Positions 7,625 through 16,425 are shown, counted from the stretch's first letter. The stretch is 64,000 nt of DNA from RECM01 sp047921215 (GCA_047921215.1 JBLRWO010000002.1:1-64000); one strand, 5' to 3'. A program made the numbers and translations. Notes: a model not told the origin generated them from the letters alone.

Positions 7625-8575
7625 CTAATTGGAGCCGGTACGGTCTTTAATAACCCCGGCCTGATCGGAGATCACTACTTCGACCCGGCGGTTTTGCCGG
7701 CGGCCATCTTCGGTGGCATTGTCAGCTACAGGATGTTGGGTACCAAAACCTTTGGTACGGATCCGGTTTGATGCCACGCCCTTGCTCATCAGGGCATTTT
7801 TCACATTTTCTGCCCTTTTGCCCGACAGGACCTGGTTGAACGCTTCCGACCCGATACTGTCGGTGAATCCTTCGATCATTATGTGCCGCTCGGGATATTC
7901 GTTCAGGAAGTCGCCCAGCTGATTCACGGTCTGCATACCGCCCGTTTTCAGGGTGGCCTGGCCGAAATCAAAGAGCACATCGCCCAGGGTCAGCACCAGT
8001 CCGCGGTCGGTGGGCCTTGCTTCGAGTTCACTCACTTTTTTCGCCAGATCTTCGGCACGCAACCGTGACTCTTCCGCACTCAGCCGTGCCGTTTCGGCGC
8101 CTGCCCGTGCTTCGGTGGCTGCTGCCCGTTCACGCTGTGCATCTTCCAGGGCGCTGGTGGCGCGTTGTTCGGAGCGCAGCGCGTCTGCCCGGCGTACGTC
8201 CAGCATTACCTGTTGACGTTCGGTTTCACCACGGGAAATTTCCTGTTGTGAGCCTTTCAGAAGGGCGGTTTCGCGTGCAATCACTGTTTTTCGCTCTGCA
8301 ATATAGGCGTAGTGATCCACCTCGGTCCTGTCGGCTTTTGCCTCCCACAGTTTGGTGCTCATATCAAGCGCCTCTTCGGCCTCTTTCAGTTCAACCGGGG
8401 CCAGTCTAACGATGGATTCATCGTTGTGGGCCGCCTCATATTTCTCGCGTGCATCGTTCAGCAGCGGATTATTGGCCGGAGGCCCTCCGCAGCCGATCAT
8501 TACGATCAGAAGCGGCAGTATGGTGTACCTTGCCAGGGGTTGTAACCATTTGTATTGTAACATAGTTGATTTCAT
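7625..8575 (-). CDS. OmpA-family lipoprotein with DUF4398-like N-terminal helix region
   Basis: The 316-residue protein has a lipoprotein signal ending LIVMIGCG. Residues ~30-120 form a helical DUF4398-like region, and a long Ala/Glu/Arg-rich coiled coil runs to about residue 190 (ERAAATEARAGAETARLSAE). The C-terminal ~110 residues are an OmpA/MotB peptidoglycan-binding domain: DVLFDFGQATLKTGG, IEGFTDSIGSEAFNQVLSGK, and RIRTKGFGTQHPVADN ... GRRQNRRVEV, with the conserved Asp and Arg that hold diaminopimelate. It probably anchors the outer membrane to the cell wall. The gene starts 24 bases after the stop of the related small lipoprotein at 8599-8967, so the pair is an operon. Confidence 0.9.
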   Translation of the reverse strand: MKSTMLQYKWLQPLARYTILPLLIVMIGCGGPPANNPLLNDAREKYEAAHNDESIVRLAPVELKEAEEALDMSTKLWEAKADRTEVDHYAYIAERKTVIARETALLKGSQQEISRGETERQQVMLDVRRADALRSEQRATSALEDAQRERAAATEARAGAETARLSAEESRLRAEDLAKKVSELEARPTDRGLVLTLGDVLFDFGQATLKTGGMQTVNQLGDFLNEYPERHIMIEGFTDSIGSEAFNQVLSGKRAENVKNALMSKGVASNRIRTKGFGTQHPVADNATEDGRRQNRRVEVVISDQAGVIKDRTGSN

Positions 8576-8598
8576 TCTGTATACCCTCTGGTTGATTT

Positions 8599-8967
8599 CT
8601 ATTTGTTTTTACGTTCAAGTTCTTCACGGAGAACACGGATGCTTTCCCTCAGTTCTTCGGACGCTTTCTGCGATTTGGCCGACAGCGCTTTCACCTGGGC
8701 CACCTCGGCATCGATTCTGGCATGGTCCAGAAGGCGTATGGCTTTTTCATACTCCTTTTCTTCCACGGCATCGCGTGCCTGCTGAAGTTTGATCCCGGCA
8801 TCCCGGAGTTCAAGCGGTGCGTATTCCTGGGCACCCACCTGTTCGGCCTGCTCTATCACCATTCTTGTTTCCGTAAGCTGCTGGGTCGGAGGGTTCGTAC
8901 TGCCACAGGCTGCAATAAGACCGATTCCAACAATCATTGGTAGAATTTTCAGATATTGATTCATCAT
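8599..8967 (-). CDS. DUF4398-domain lipoprotein
   Basis: The 122-residue lipoprotein has a signal ending GLIAACGS. The rest is alpha-helical and matches the DUF4398 pattern (YAPLELRDAGIKLQQARDAV, then EKEYEKAIRLLDHARIDAEV), with Ala spacing typical of helical hairpins. It resembles the N-terminal half of the OmpA-family protein encoded just downstream, suggesting that the two pack together in the periplasm or that one arose from the other. It is the first gene of the two-gene unit; the promoter should lie just right of 8967. Confidence 0.85.
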   Translation of the reverse strand: MMNQYLKILPMIVGIGLIAACGSTNPPTQQLTETRMVIEQAEQVGAQEYAPLELRDAGIKLQQARDAVEEKEYEKAIRLLDHARIDAEVAQVKALSAKSQKASEELRESIRVLREELERKNK

Positions 8968-9473
8968 TTTGAATCCCTTTGATTAGGATGTATTGTCTGT
9001 TTTGAACTACAGGCTGTCTGTAGTTTGCACAGCTCCCGTTATCACCTTTCAATGTGCTCAGATTCAGCGGACAAACCATTACAACACGCCGGGGATGTGT
9101 TGTATATATCACGTATTATCGGGATAGCGGAAGCAGATCCGATCTGGGCACCTGTGTCCGGGTACCGGAAATGATCTGCAGGCCGTTTAGTGAGGCCTGT
9201 TTACTGCGCTCTTATTCTCACTGCACGGTTTAACCGTAAAAGCGGAATGAAACAAACAGCGGTTTAAAAATTAACGGTATCGGATTATTATTTTTTTTAA
9301 TGACAGCAAAAAACAGGATAACTGTATATTCACACTAACCATCTGTTATTTAATTAACGATTGGCACGGCGTCCGCCTGCCGGCAGGCCGTTCCCGCCAG
9401 GGCAGTGCCGGCACCGCAACAGGTCATGATCCTGAATAAGCTAACCGGTAACAGTATGATTAAATACGACAAA
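8968..9473. other. Intergenic region between divergent genes
   Basis: About 500 bases without a supportable gene, containing the opposed promoters of the DUF4398/OmpA pair (left) and the phosphatidyltransferase (right). The stretch around 9270-9310 is AT-rich with a run of eight T residues. No operator or hairpin was recognised with confidence. Confidence 0.4.
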
Positions 9474-10028
9474 ATGAACATCCCGAACGTGCTTTCAGTC
9501 TCCCGCATCGTGGGCGTGCCCTTCCTGTTCATCCTCATCCATGTGGAACCGAAGGCATGGTTTGTGGGCCTGTATGTGGTGCTGGCCCTTACCGACTGGC
9601 TCGACGGCCTGCTCGCCCGCCGCTGGAACCAGACCAGTGAATTCGGGTCCATGCTCGACACCATCGGCGATGTGGCCCTGTACATGTCAACGGCGTATTT
9701 CATCATCGTGCTGTTCCCGCACAACCTGATGCCCAACCTGGGGTACCTCTATGTGCTGCTGGCCGGGTTTTTCGCGGTGATGGCGGTCTCGCGGGTGGTG
9801 CTGGGCAGGGTGCTCTTCCTGCACACCCACATCTCCCGCAGCGCCGCCGTGATCCTGATCGCGGCCTTCCTGCTTTCGTTCTATATCGATACCACCATGC
9901 TCATTCGCCTGGTAATGGTCATGTACATCGCCTCTTTCTGCGAGATGTGTGTCATTTTCATGAAATACGGGTCGGTGGATCCCGACACGCGCACCATACT
10001 CTGGCTGATGAAGGAGCGGGGTGATTAG
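9474..10028 (+). CDS. CDP-alcohol phosphatidyltransferase
   Basis: The protein has about 184 residues from the ATG at 9474 (MNIPNVLSVSRI, the typical start of this family); an in-frame ATG at 9456 is possible. It carries the complete catalytic signature DG-x2-AR-x8-G-x3-D-x3-D as DGLLARRWNQTSEFG followed by SMLDTIGD, which binds the metal and CDP-alcohol. Five to six membrane helices are visible. The enzyme transfers a phosphatidyl group from CDP-diacylglycerol to an alcohol; the acceptor (glycerol-phosphate, inositol-phosphate or another) cannot be decided from the sequence. The gene stands alone between repeat-rich regions. Confidence 0.88.
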   Translation: MNIPNVLSVSRIVGVPFLFILIHVEPKAWFVGLYVVLALTDWLDGLLARRWNQTSEFGSMLDTIGDVALYMSTAYFIIVLFPHNLMPNLGYLYVLLAGFFAVMAVSRVVLGRVLFLHTHISRSAAVILIAAFLLSFYIDTTMLIRLVMVMYIASFCEMCVIFMKYGSVDPDTRTILWLMKERGD

Positions 10029-10194
10029 GTTTCTTTTAAGATTCTGATCCGGATTTTTCCTGATCCGATTAAACCAGCTGCCCGGGCGGTAGTGCGGTGC
10101 CACCTGTATTCACCAAAAAAGGGTTCCGCCCGGGCAACTATTATAACCATATACCTCCGGTCAGTGCATCTTCATATCCATCTTCATATCGGCG

Positions 10195-10266
10195 TCACTG
10201 GTAGCACGTAATTTTGCCCCAATCGGGCAACACTATTCTGGAGGTGACAAGCAACTTGTCATCGGT
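10195..10266. repeat. Family-2 repeat inserted at the end of a decayed gene
   Basis: The element spans TAGCACGTAATTTTGCCCC ... GGGCAACACTATTC and ends with the palindrome GTGACAAG-CAA-CTTGTCAT. It matches the copies near 7.4 and 11.4 kb. It abuts the coding remnant at 10261-10470 and appears to have cut off its 3' end. Confidence 0.6.
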
Positions 10267-10470
10267 ATGATACTTGCACGAAACGTTCGTATTGAATGGC
10301 GTGAACACACCCAACGGATATTCGCGGTATATCCATACATGGCGGTCGTAGTGATCTTCGAACATATGAGCTTCATCCAGTTCAGTGGCAGGATCGTCGA
10401 TAATAGGGTCGAAAGGTACTCCGAGATAGGAAGGCGGAGAGGTATGCCCAGCCTCATGCCGGGCATAACT
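10261..10470 (-). pseudogene. Decayed fragment of a conserved hypothetical protein
   Basis: On the minus strand one frame, opened by a stop at 10471-10473 and lacking any start, encodes about 70 residues of well-composed protein: HTSPPSYLGVPFDP, then DDPATELDEAHMFEDHYDRH, VWIYREYPLGVFTPFN and a terminal cysteine region. Its rhythm of aromatic and acidic residues resembles a conserved hypothetical family I believe occurs in Bacteroidota, ending in a Cys/His-rich tail. The 3' side runs into a family-2 repeat and meets a stop. A Met/Lys-rich run in another frame near 10164-10190 could be the displaced C-terminus. I read it as an inactivated gene; function unknown. Confidence 0.5.
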
Positions 10471-10506
10471 TCAGGTTCAGTTTACAGTCCTGGATGCCAT
10501 TGTGAC

Positions 10507-10929
10507 CTAATCAAACTCGATCACATCCGCGGTAATCGTGATTTTTGCCTGTGTATAGAGGATGTAGTTGGTGGTGGCCGCGTCGTACTGAACGTTCACA
10601 AGTGCCAGTTTCCGTCCGCGGGACGATCCGTACTGCTCTTCGAAGGTGGTCCAGAGCGCCTCACGGGCATCCTTATACATGGTTTTTGATCCCTTGAGCG
10701 GGATGAGTCCGTACGACTGAGTGGTGAGGCCCCAGGAGTGGCTCAAACCCAGTATGGCGGCGTTCTGTGCCGATCCGGTCACATTCTGGGCCACAATCTG
10801 GTAATTGCCCTCATTCAGCTGTACCTGGGTTGCATGTGTTGCCAGGAAAGCCCCGGAATTTCCGCATCCGGTCACGATAAAGGCGAAGGTTAACAGTGTT
10901 AATAATGCGGGGAACGAAGTGCGTTTCAT
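10507..10929 (-). CDS. DUF6567-type lipoprotein
   Basis: The 140-residue protein has a lipoprotein signal ending FIVTGCGN. The mature part matches the DUF6567 pattern: GAFLATHATQVQLNEGNYQI, NVTGSAQNAAILGLSHSWG, ALWTTFEEQYG, GRKLALVNVQYD, and the closing ITADVIEFD. Proteins of this family are periplasmic or outer-membrane lipoproteins of unknown role in Bacteroidota. The gene stands alone between repeat clusters. Confidence 0.85.
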   Translation of the reverse strand: MKRTSFPALLTLLTFAFIVTGCGNSGAFLATHATQVQLNEGNYQIVAQNVTGSAQNAAILGLSHSWGLTTQSYGLIPLKGSKTMYKDAREALWTTFEEQYGSSRGRKLALVNVQYDAATTNYILYTQAKITITADVIEFD

Positions 10930-11023
10930 ATTATTTTAAGGTTTAAGACAGGTTCAGAAATGATAGACCATGCCGGTTGGCATGCATGGTGTATTCTGAC
11001 GTTTTCCGCGATTTTTTGTTACA

Positions 11024-11250
11024 GTCCCCCACCCTCACGCTGAGCGCAGACCCCGGCTGCGCCCTTCGGCTTAACTGCGTTGCGCTCAGGGCATGCCCGG
11101 GGCTTGCGCTACCGGTGACAAGTTATCCACCGTCATCCCGAGCGCAGCCGCGGCGTAGTCGCGGCGTAGTCGATGGACCCGTAAGATTGCATCCCACGAA
11201 AATATTGGACCTCCTGGATAAATCGTGCCCTTAGGCACCCATGACGGAGG
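11024..11250. repeat. Family-1 repeat element, copy B (composite)
   Basis: The arms CACGCTGAGCGCAG ... GCGTTGCGCTCAGGGCATG and CGTCATCCCGAGCGCAGC ... CACCCATGACGG mark two partial family-1 units. They are joined by a family-2 end (CTACCGGTGACAAGTT), showing that the two families sit as composites. With the following family-2 array, the whole of 10930-11633 is repeat sequence without a gene. Confidence 0.6.
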
Positions 11251-11262
11251 GACACTCACCTT

Positions 11263-11630
11263 CCCGGCACGGGGCTACCGGTGACATCTTCCCAAATCAC
11301 TTCGCCGTTCACATGTTCATATGTTCACTTGTTCCCTAATTCAAAAACTTGCTAACAACATTACCGGTGTCACCTCCCAAATTGTGTAGCCCCGCAGGTG
11401 CGATATTACCCGCTACCGATGACAAGTTGCTTGTCACATCCAGAATAGTGTTGCCAGCTTTGGGGCAAAATTTGGGGCTACCAGTGACATCCTCCCAAAT
11501 CACTTCGCTGTTCTATTGTTCACATGTTCTACTGTTCCCTAATTCGAAGCATATTAACAGCACCATCGGTGTCACATTTCAAATAGTGTAGCCCCGAAGG
11601 GGCGAAATTACTTGCTCAGAATGACGTTTT
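11263..11630. repeat. Family-2 repeat array, about two 200-bp units
   Basis: The sequence from CTACCGGTGACATC (11275) recurs from CTACCAGTGACATC (11478), a period of about 203 bases. Each unit contains CCAAATCACTTCGC, a TGTTC-rich stretch, TTCCCTAATTC, GGTGTCAC, AAAT-GTGTAGCCCCG and a following hairpin. The stem sequence varies between copies (TAGCCCC-GAA-GGGGC; TTGCC ... GGGGCAA) while pairing is kept. The palindrome TGACAAG-TTG-CTTGTCA lies between units. Confidence 0.65.
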
Positions 11631-11633
11631 AAG

Positions 11634-12557
11634 TCACCCTTTTCTCGGGTTGTTCAGGCAGTGGTCAACCAGGTCTTCGATCATTGCCGTGCCGGCGCAC
11701 ATCACCGTGTCGGCGGCGCCCCAGTAGAGCTTGATGCTGCCGTCATCCTCGGGTACCGCACCGCAGGTGAACACCACGTTGTGCACGTATCCTGTTATCT
11801 CCCACGGATCTTCCGGCTGCAGGATCCAGTCGTCGCCGATGGCAATGATCCGTGAGGGATCGTCAAGGTCGTGCAGCGCAACACCCAGCCGGTACACGCA
11901 GCCGTCCATGGTCGGGAAAACCCCGTGGTAGATGTTCAGCCAGCCGCGTGGTGTTCTCACCGGCGGGGCACCGGGACCGATTTTCATCTCATCCCAGTGG
12001 TATTTCGCGGGGGTCATGATCAGCTTCGACTCGCCCCAGTACCTCAGGTCGGGCGAATACGAGATCCAGATGGCCCAGGGCGAAATTTCGGAATGCGGAC
12101 GGTCGAGCCGGGCATATAACCCGTTAAATTTTGCCGGAAAGATCACCACATTGCGGTAATCGGCCTCCGTGATGAGCGAAAACCGCTCAACGGTATTGAA
12201 ATCGCGCGTTTTTGCCAGGCCGATCCTCACACCGTGCCTCGAATAGGCGCTGTAGGTGATGAGGTACTCCCCGTCAAGAAAGGTGATCCGCGGATCTTCT
12301 ATCCCGTACTCCTCGTACTCCCTGAAGATGCCCTCCGTAGCCGGCACCATGAATGGTTCAGGGTCTGCCGTAAAATGGAACCCGTCCGCGCTCTCCGCCT
12401 TGCCCAGGATGCTCCGGCCGTTGTGCCTGTGCGACCGGAAAATCATGATGTACCGGCCCTCATGTTTCACGACCCCGGCATTGTGCACCGTCGCTACCGG
12501 ATAGGGCACATCGTCGCGGGTAAGGATGGGATTGTTCTTATATCGTTTAATCGGCAT
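11634..12557 (-). CDS. GH130 family glycoside phosphorylase/hydrolase (first of three)
   Basis: The 307-residue protein forms the five-bladed beta-propeller of GH130. Diagnostic segments are the opening NPILTRDDVPYPVATVHNAG, the catalytic-Asp segment YGIEDPRITFLDGEYLITYS, MKIGPGAPPVRTPRGWLNIY followed by HGV, and the closing YWGAADTVMCAGTA. GH130 enzymes mostly phosphorolyse beta-mannosides, releasing mannose 1-phosphate; some are hydrolases. Exact linkage cannot be read here. No signal peptide is present, so it acts in the cytoplasm. It is separated from the other two GH130 genes by a toxin-antitoxin module and repeats, and therefore has its own promoter. Confidence 0.88.
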   Translation of the reverse strand: MPIKRYKNNPILTRDDVPYPVATVHNAGVVKHEGRYIMIFRSHRHNGRSILGKAESADGFHFTADPEPFMVPATEGIFREYEEYGIEDPRITFLDGEYLITYSAYSRHGVRIGLAKTRDFNTVERFSLITEADYRNVVIFPAKFNGLYARLDRPHSEISPWAIWISYSPDLRYWGESKLIMTPAKYHWDEMKIGPGAPPVRTPRGWLNIYHGVFPTMDGCVYRLGVALHDLDDPSRIIAIGDDWILQPEDPWEITGYVHNVVFTCGAVPEDDGSIKLYWGAADTVMCAGTAMIEDLVDHCLNNPRKG

Positions 12558-12809
12558 TTTTTTAAGTTATAAGGTTAAATGGTTAGCTGATGCGTTGAAC
12601 AACCATGGATTTTATGATTGAATCCGGCTAAATGTGTGAGATCACTATGATTGGTGGCTACTGCCATCGGCCATGAACCCGGAAAGTCGGAAAGTCATAG
12701 TTCACTTCTTTTTTATTATATTTTTATGTTCATAGCTGAATAATTCCTCAAAACACCCATTATTCTGGTTTGGAATAACACGTATACATCATATATAATC
12801 AACAAGCAG

Positions 12810-13043
12810 ATGAGCGACAGATCTACAAAGAAACTGATTGAAGAAATTGAGTCTCTTCCGGTTGAAGACCGGATGATGGTCGCTGAATCGGTGCTGAATA
12901 CATTAAATCCTGCTGATCCGGAAGCAGATTTAATTTGGTTAGAAGTTGCAGAACGGCGTCTTGATGAGCTTAAATCAGGAAAGGTTGCTGCCATCCCCGG
13001 TGATGATGTATTCAGGAAAATCCAACAACGGTTTTCGAAATGA
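12810..13043 (+). CDS. Antitoxin, addiction-module component (TIGR02574 type)
   Basis: The 77-residue protein matches the family of unstable antitoxins paired with ParE/RelE toxins: IEEIESLPVEDRMMVAESVL, then EADLIWLEVAERRLDELKSG and the tail VAAIPGDDVFRKIQQRF. The C-terminal part with PGDDVFRKI is the toxin-binding strip of the family. Its stop overlaps the toxin start by four bases (ATGA), the usual coupling. The partner toxin is frameshifted, so the antitoxin may now be an orphan. Confidence 0.88.
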   Translation: MSDRSTKKLIEEIESLPVEDRMMVAESVLNTLNPADPEADLIWLEVAERRLDELKSGKVAAIPGDDVFRKIQQRFSK

Positions 13044-13341
13044 ATTACAGCTTTCATCCGAAAGCTGAACAGGAGTTGACATCGGCTATCGACTATTATG
13101 AGGATCAGCACAGGGATCTTGGTTTCAGTTTTGCGATTGAGGTGTTACTGACGATACGAAGGATAACAGCACATCCTGCATCCGGAACAACAATAAGTGG
13201 CAGAATCCGCAGACTTCTCATAAATCGGTTTCCTTTTGTGTATTATATCATTTTGATGAGGTACGTAATCAGGTTTTCATCGTTGCCATTATGCATTTGC
13301 GAAGAAACCCGGATTACTGGAAACAGCGGATTGAAGATTGA
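13040..13341 (+). pseudogene. ParE/RelE-family toxin, frameshifted
   Basis: The first 71 residues match a ParE/RelE toxin (FHPKAEQELTSAIDYYEDQH, then GRIRRLLINRFPFVYYII). At the T run 13251-13254 the frame is lost. The other frame continues the family sequence exactly (DEVRNQVFIVAIMHLRRNPD, YWKQRIED) and stops at 13339-13341. Adding one T (IIFDE) would restore a normal ~100-residue toxin. The uncorrected frame instead runs into the following repeat and ends at 13435. It is either a true loss of the toxin or a one-base sequencing error. Confidence 0.85.
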
Positions 13342-13360
13342 CCTGTGTACTGGTTCAATC

Positions 13361-13626
13361 GTCATGCTGAGCGCAACGCAGTGCAGCTGCGTGAAGTCGA
13401 AGCATGTGAGCAGTGCCATGGCACTGCTCTATTAGTGACAAGTTATCAAACGTCATGCTGAGCATGGCCCGAGCGCAAGCCCGCTCAGCGGGCTGAAGCC
13501 GAAGGGCGCAACGCAGCACAGCCCGAAGTCGAAGCATGCGCAGTTTTCACTATGTGCCGAGCTGAGCAGTGCCTGGCACTGCTCACATGCTTCGACTTCG
13601 GGCTACGCCCTGCGCTCAGCATGACG
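13361..13626. repeat. Family-1 repeat element, copy C (double)
   Basis: Two units lie in tandem, opening with GTCATGCTGAGCGCAACG and closing with GCGCTCAGCATGACG. Two private palindromes are nearly identical to each other, GAGCAGTGCC-AT-GGCACTGCTC (13408-13429) and the same stem at 13564-13584, and lie as a pair. A family-2 end (AGTGACAAGTTATC) is embedded between units. It lies directly after the broken toxin gene. Confidence 0.75.
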
Positions 13627-13631
13627 AGCGC

Positions 13632-16424
13632 TTATGGTTCAGGGGTAAAAACGACCGTAATTGCATCATGGGCTCCTTTCTGCACAAATTCTATACGAAT
13701 CCGGTACACATCCCCGTCTTTTTCCGTGGTCCATTCATCCGTCCGCTCTCCGTTTATCAGCACGCTGTCAACCGGGTACGGACTTTCAAAATTCGCCTCC
13801 ACCCGGTGACCCGGGAAACCGGCCACATCCACCTGCATCTCCCTGTTCGCCTCATCATACGTGGCCTGTTGCAGCATGGCACTCAGCCCGGTCAGCAGCG
13901 GCGACGTTAACCGACCCAGGGTGATTTCAATCGTGCCACTGCCCGTATTCGTATCCGTGCCCATACCCGGTACGTGACCGTTTCCGGAAGTCGTTCCGCC
14001 CTGAGAGCCCCATCTGCCAGCCGCATCCACAACGTACGGCAGCACCGTCGAATATGCCCGCTCGCCGTTCAGACGGATCTGTGCCACCCGGTCGTCCGCT
14101 CCGGAGCCGGCCTGCACATGCACCATCATATTCCGCCCGCCCGAACTCAGCACAAATTGTGCCTCGTCCTGATCATCCGGCAGCCAGGGGTTCACTGCAA
14201 TGCTCCACTCGTTCTCTTTCACCCCGTACAGGTTGTACAGGCTGTACAAATACCAGGCGGCCGCCCAGGTGAACTGCGGCTTGTCGATCTTGCCGTACAC
14301 CGACGGATCGTCTTTTTTGCTTACCCGGTATTCGTACATGGCCGGCTGACCGTTCGGACTGTTGATGATCCCGTCGAGGGTCATCACATCGCGGATAAAG
14401 GTGAGCGCCGCGTCGTTATTGCCGGTCTCCATCAGCGCCAGCGCATACCACGCGTTTCCGTGCGGCCAGATCCCGCCATTGATGTAGTAGAACGGGTCGC
14501 CTACTTCACCTTCAACGAGCTTCAGGTAGTCGGTGAGCAAATGGAAATCCATCGGATACACCGTGTAAACCCCGATTTTGGGATCGACGATCATCTCACC
14601 GGCTGTTGCGGCCAGCTTCTCTTTCCGGTCAGCGTCGAGCATATCGTAATGGTTGCCCAGCAGCGAGCCGATGTAATAGTGCGCATCCAGCGAGCCGTCT
14701 TCGAAATAGTTGATCAGGTACTCCTGCTCATCGCTCCACAGTTTATCGTTCAGCGCCGCCTGCATACGGTCGGCACCGGCCTCCCAGTCGGCGAGGTGCT
14801 CCCCGTTTTCGCCGAGCACACTCGAAATGAACACAAAATCCCTCAGGGCCTTGGTCGCAAGGATGGTGGTGTAGGATCGCGGACCGAAATTCCAGGCAAT
14901 ATCCCACCAGTCGGGCCGGTAGGAGTAGATGATGTCGTCTTTCCTGTGGATCTGAAAATCGGCCACACTTTTCGCCAGGTAGGGGTACATCTGCTTCAGG
15001 AAAGCCTCATCGCCGGAATGGCGCAGATAGCTTGCCGCCGTGATCACGAACCAGAAGTGGTTCCAGTTGTCGGGCGGGGCCATCTCTTTGGCGAATCCGA
15101 GGTCCTTCCAGTAGTAGGCATGGGGGATCACATAATTCGAATCGGCAAGGCTGATGATGTAAGCCAGGTCCTTTCTCACCCTCGGCAGGTCGAAATTGAC
15201 CGCCCCCAGGTTGCTCAGCAGCACATCGTGCGTAAAGTAGAAGTTGTACTGCGCCGGACAGGGCATCGGCTGCATACTCCCGTCTATATAGTGCATATTC
15301 GCCCCCAGGATGCCATGCGACCACAGTACGGATTTGTCGAGCATGGGATCGCCGGTTACAAAGGGCTTCTCCCTGATCTGACTGAGGATGTGTTCTTCGT
15401 ACGCATCCGTCTCCTGCCGGTGGCTGGCCATCAGCCTCTCCACCAGCTCCGGAGCCTCCCCCTGCGCCGCCGATCCGGTGATCTGCACCACCGTCATCGT
15501 TTCGCCCGGCGCAAGCGTCTGCCGGTACAGATTTCTGAAGGCCGGGGTGTGCGGATCTTCACTTTCCATCTGCTGTTCGTTCGGGGTCGTACCCGCCTCC
15601 GGATTCCGGTGCAGATCCTGGCTCCAGTCTTCAATGTCTTCGTGCCAGCGGGGTGGTACCGGCAGGCTGTCGAGCGTGCTTTCCGTGCTCCGGGCCACGG
15701 GCATCAGCCCGGCATTGGCCGAAAACAGCTGCACATGCTGCGTTTCGGGATCGTCGAACTGCAGATACATGGCGGCACCCTCATCCCTGTATTCACCGCG
15801 GGCCTTGTCTTTGATGCTGTACGTATGGCTGGTTTTAAGGCTGGCCTGCAGATCGGTGTAGAGTTCGAATTCCCTGGCTTCGGTACCCAGGTTTTTGATC
15901 TCGTACTGCACCACAAACGCCGGGCTGTCTTTGGAGAACCGGTAGCTGACGGCGACAGACTTCTGCTCATCGGCCTTGCTGAAGGTCACTTCGTAGGGCG
16001 TCTGAACGGTTTCGTACGGCTCCATGCCGATCCACTCCCGGGCGCCATCGCCGATCCGTAACCCCGTCACCATCGATTTCCACTGGTCGCGGGTCCAGTA
16101 GTCGCTGCTCAGGTCGATGCTGTTCGCCACCGGATAATAAAAGCTCACCCGCATGGGCAGCGGCGAACTGTGGTGAAACTCCAGGCCCACGTACGGGCTG
16201 CCCACTTCGATGGATGCGGCCCCGCTGAACGGGACCTCCAGCGATGCTTTCAGTTCGGTCAGCAGCCGGTTCAGCAGATCATCCTGCGCCTGCGTATTCA
16301 CCCCGGCCCGGTTCCCTGCCAGGGTCCCTTCATCCCGGCCGGCATCACAGGAGGCCGTGAAAACGGACCCCGCGAATAAAATGGCCGCAAGGCAATAGTT
16401 AAATGTTAGCTCATTCCTTTTCAT
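13632..16424 (-). CDS. Lipoprotein (alpha/alpha)6-barrel glycoside hydrolase/phosphorylase-like enzyme
   Basis: The protein has 930 residues from ATG 16424 (AAGGA upstream; one base after the previous stop). The signal ends FTASC, a lipobox, so it acts outside the cytoplasm. An N-terminal beta-rich domain (~50-320) precedes a six-hairpin barrel (~330-760). Barrel features include NFYFTHDVLLSNLG, DSNYVIPHAYYWKDLG, YRPDWWDIAWNFG and INGGIWPHGNAWYALALM, which recall GH63/GH94-type catalytic barrels. A C-terminal beta-sandwich ends the protein. Specificity is unknown; being last in the GH130 operon suggests trimming of the same beta-linked oligosaccharide. The GH family number is not certain. Confidence 0.7.
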   Translation of the reverse strand: MKRNELTFNYCLAAILFAGSVFTASCDAGRDEGTLAGNRAGVNTQAQDDLLNRLLTELKASLEVPFSGAASIEVGSPYVGLEFHHSSPLPMRVSFYYPVANSIDLSSDYWTRDQWKSMVTGLRIGDGAREWIGMEPYETVQTPYEVTFSKADEQKSVAVSYRFSKDSPAFVVQYEIKNLGTEAREFELYTDLQASLKTSHTYSIKDKARGEYRDEGAAMYLQFDDPETQHVQLFSANAGLMPVARSTESTLDSLPVPPRWHEDIEDWSQDLHRNPEAGTTPNEQQMESEDPHTPAFRNLYRQTLAPGETMTVVQITGSAAQGEAPELVERLMASHRQETDAYEEHILSQIREKPFVTGDPMLDKSVLWSHGILGANMHYIDGSMQPMPCPAQYNFYFTHDVLLSNLGAVNFDLPRVRKDLAYIISLADSNYVIPHAYYWKDLGFAKEMAPPDNWNHFWFVITAASYLRHSGDEAFLKQMYPYLAKSVADFQIHRKDDIIYSYRPDWWDIAWNFGPRSYTTILATKALRDFVFISSVLGENGEHLADWEAGADRMQAALNDKLWSDEQEYLINYFEDGSLDAHYYIGSLLGNHYDMLDADRKEKLAATAGEMIVDPKIGVYTVYPMDFHLLTDYLKLVEGEVGDPFYYINGGIWPHGNAWYALALMETGNNDAALTFIRDVMTLDGIINSPNGQPAMYEYRVSKKDDPSVYGKIDKPQFTWAAAWYLYSLYNLYGVKENEWSIAVNPWLPDDQDEAQFVLSSGGRNMMVHVQAGSGADDRVAQIRLNGERAYSTVLPYVVDAAGRWGSQGGTTSGNGHVPGMGTDTNTGSGTIEITLGRLTSPLLTGLSAMLQQATYDEANREMQVDVAGFPGHRVEANFESPYPVDSVLINGERTDEWTTEKDGDVYRIRIEFVQKGAHDAITVVFTPEP

Positions 16425-16425
16425 A

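Noticed and set aside
13974..16061. Long open frame of 695 codons on the plus strand
   Set aside because: It is the antisense of the large glycosidase-like gene; composition (His, Val, Arg-rich) is that of a shadow frame and no domain is visible.
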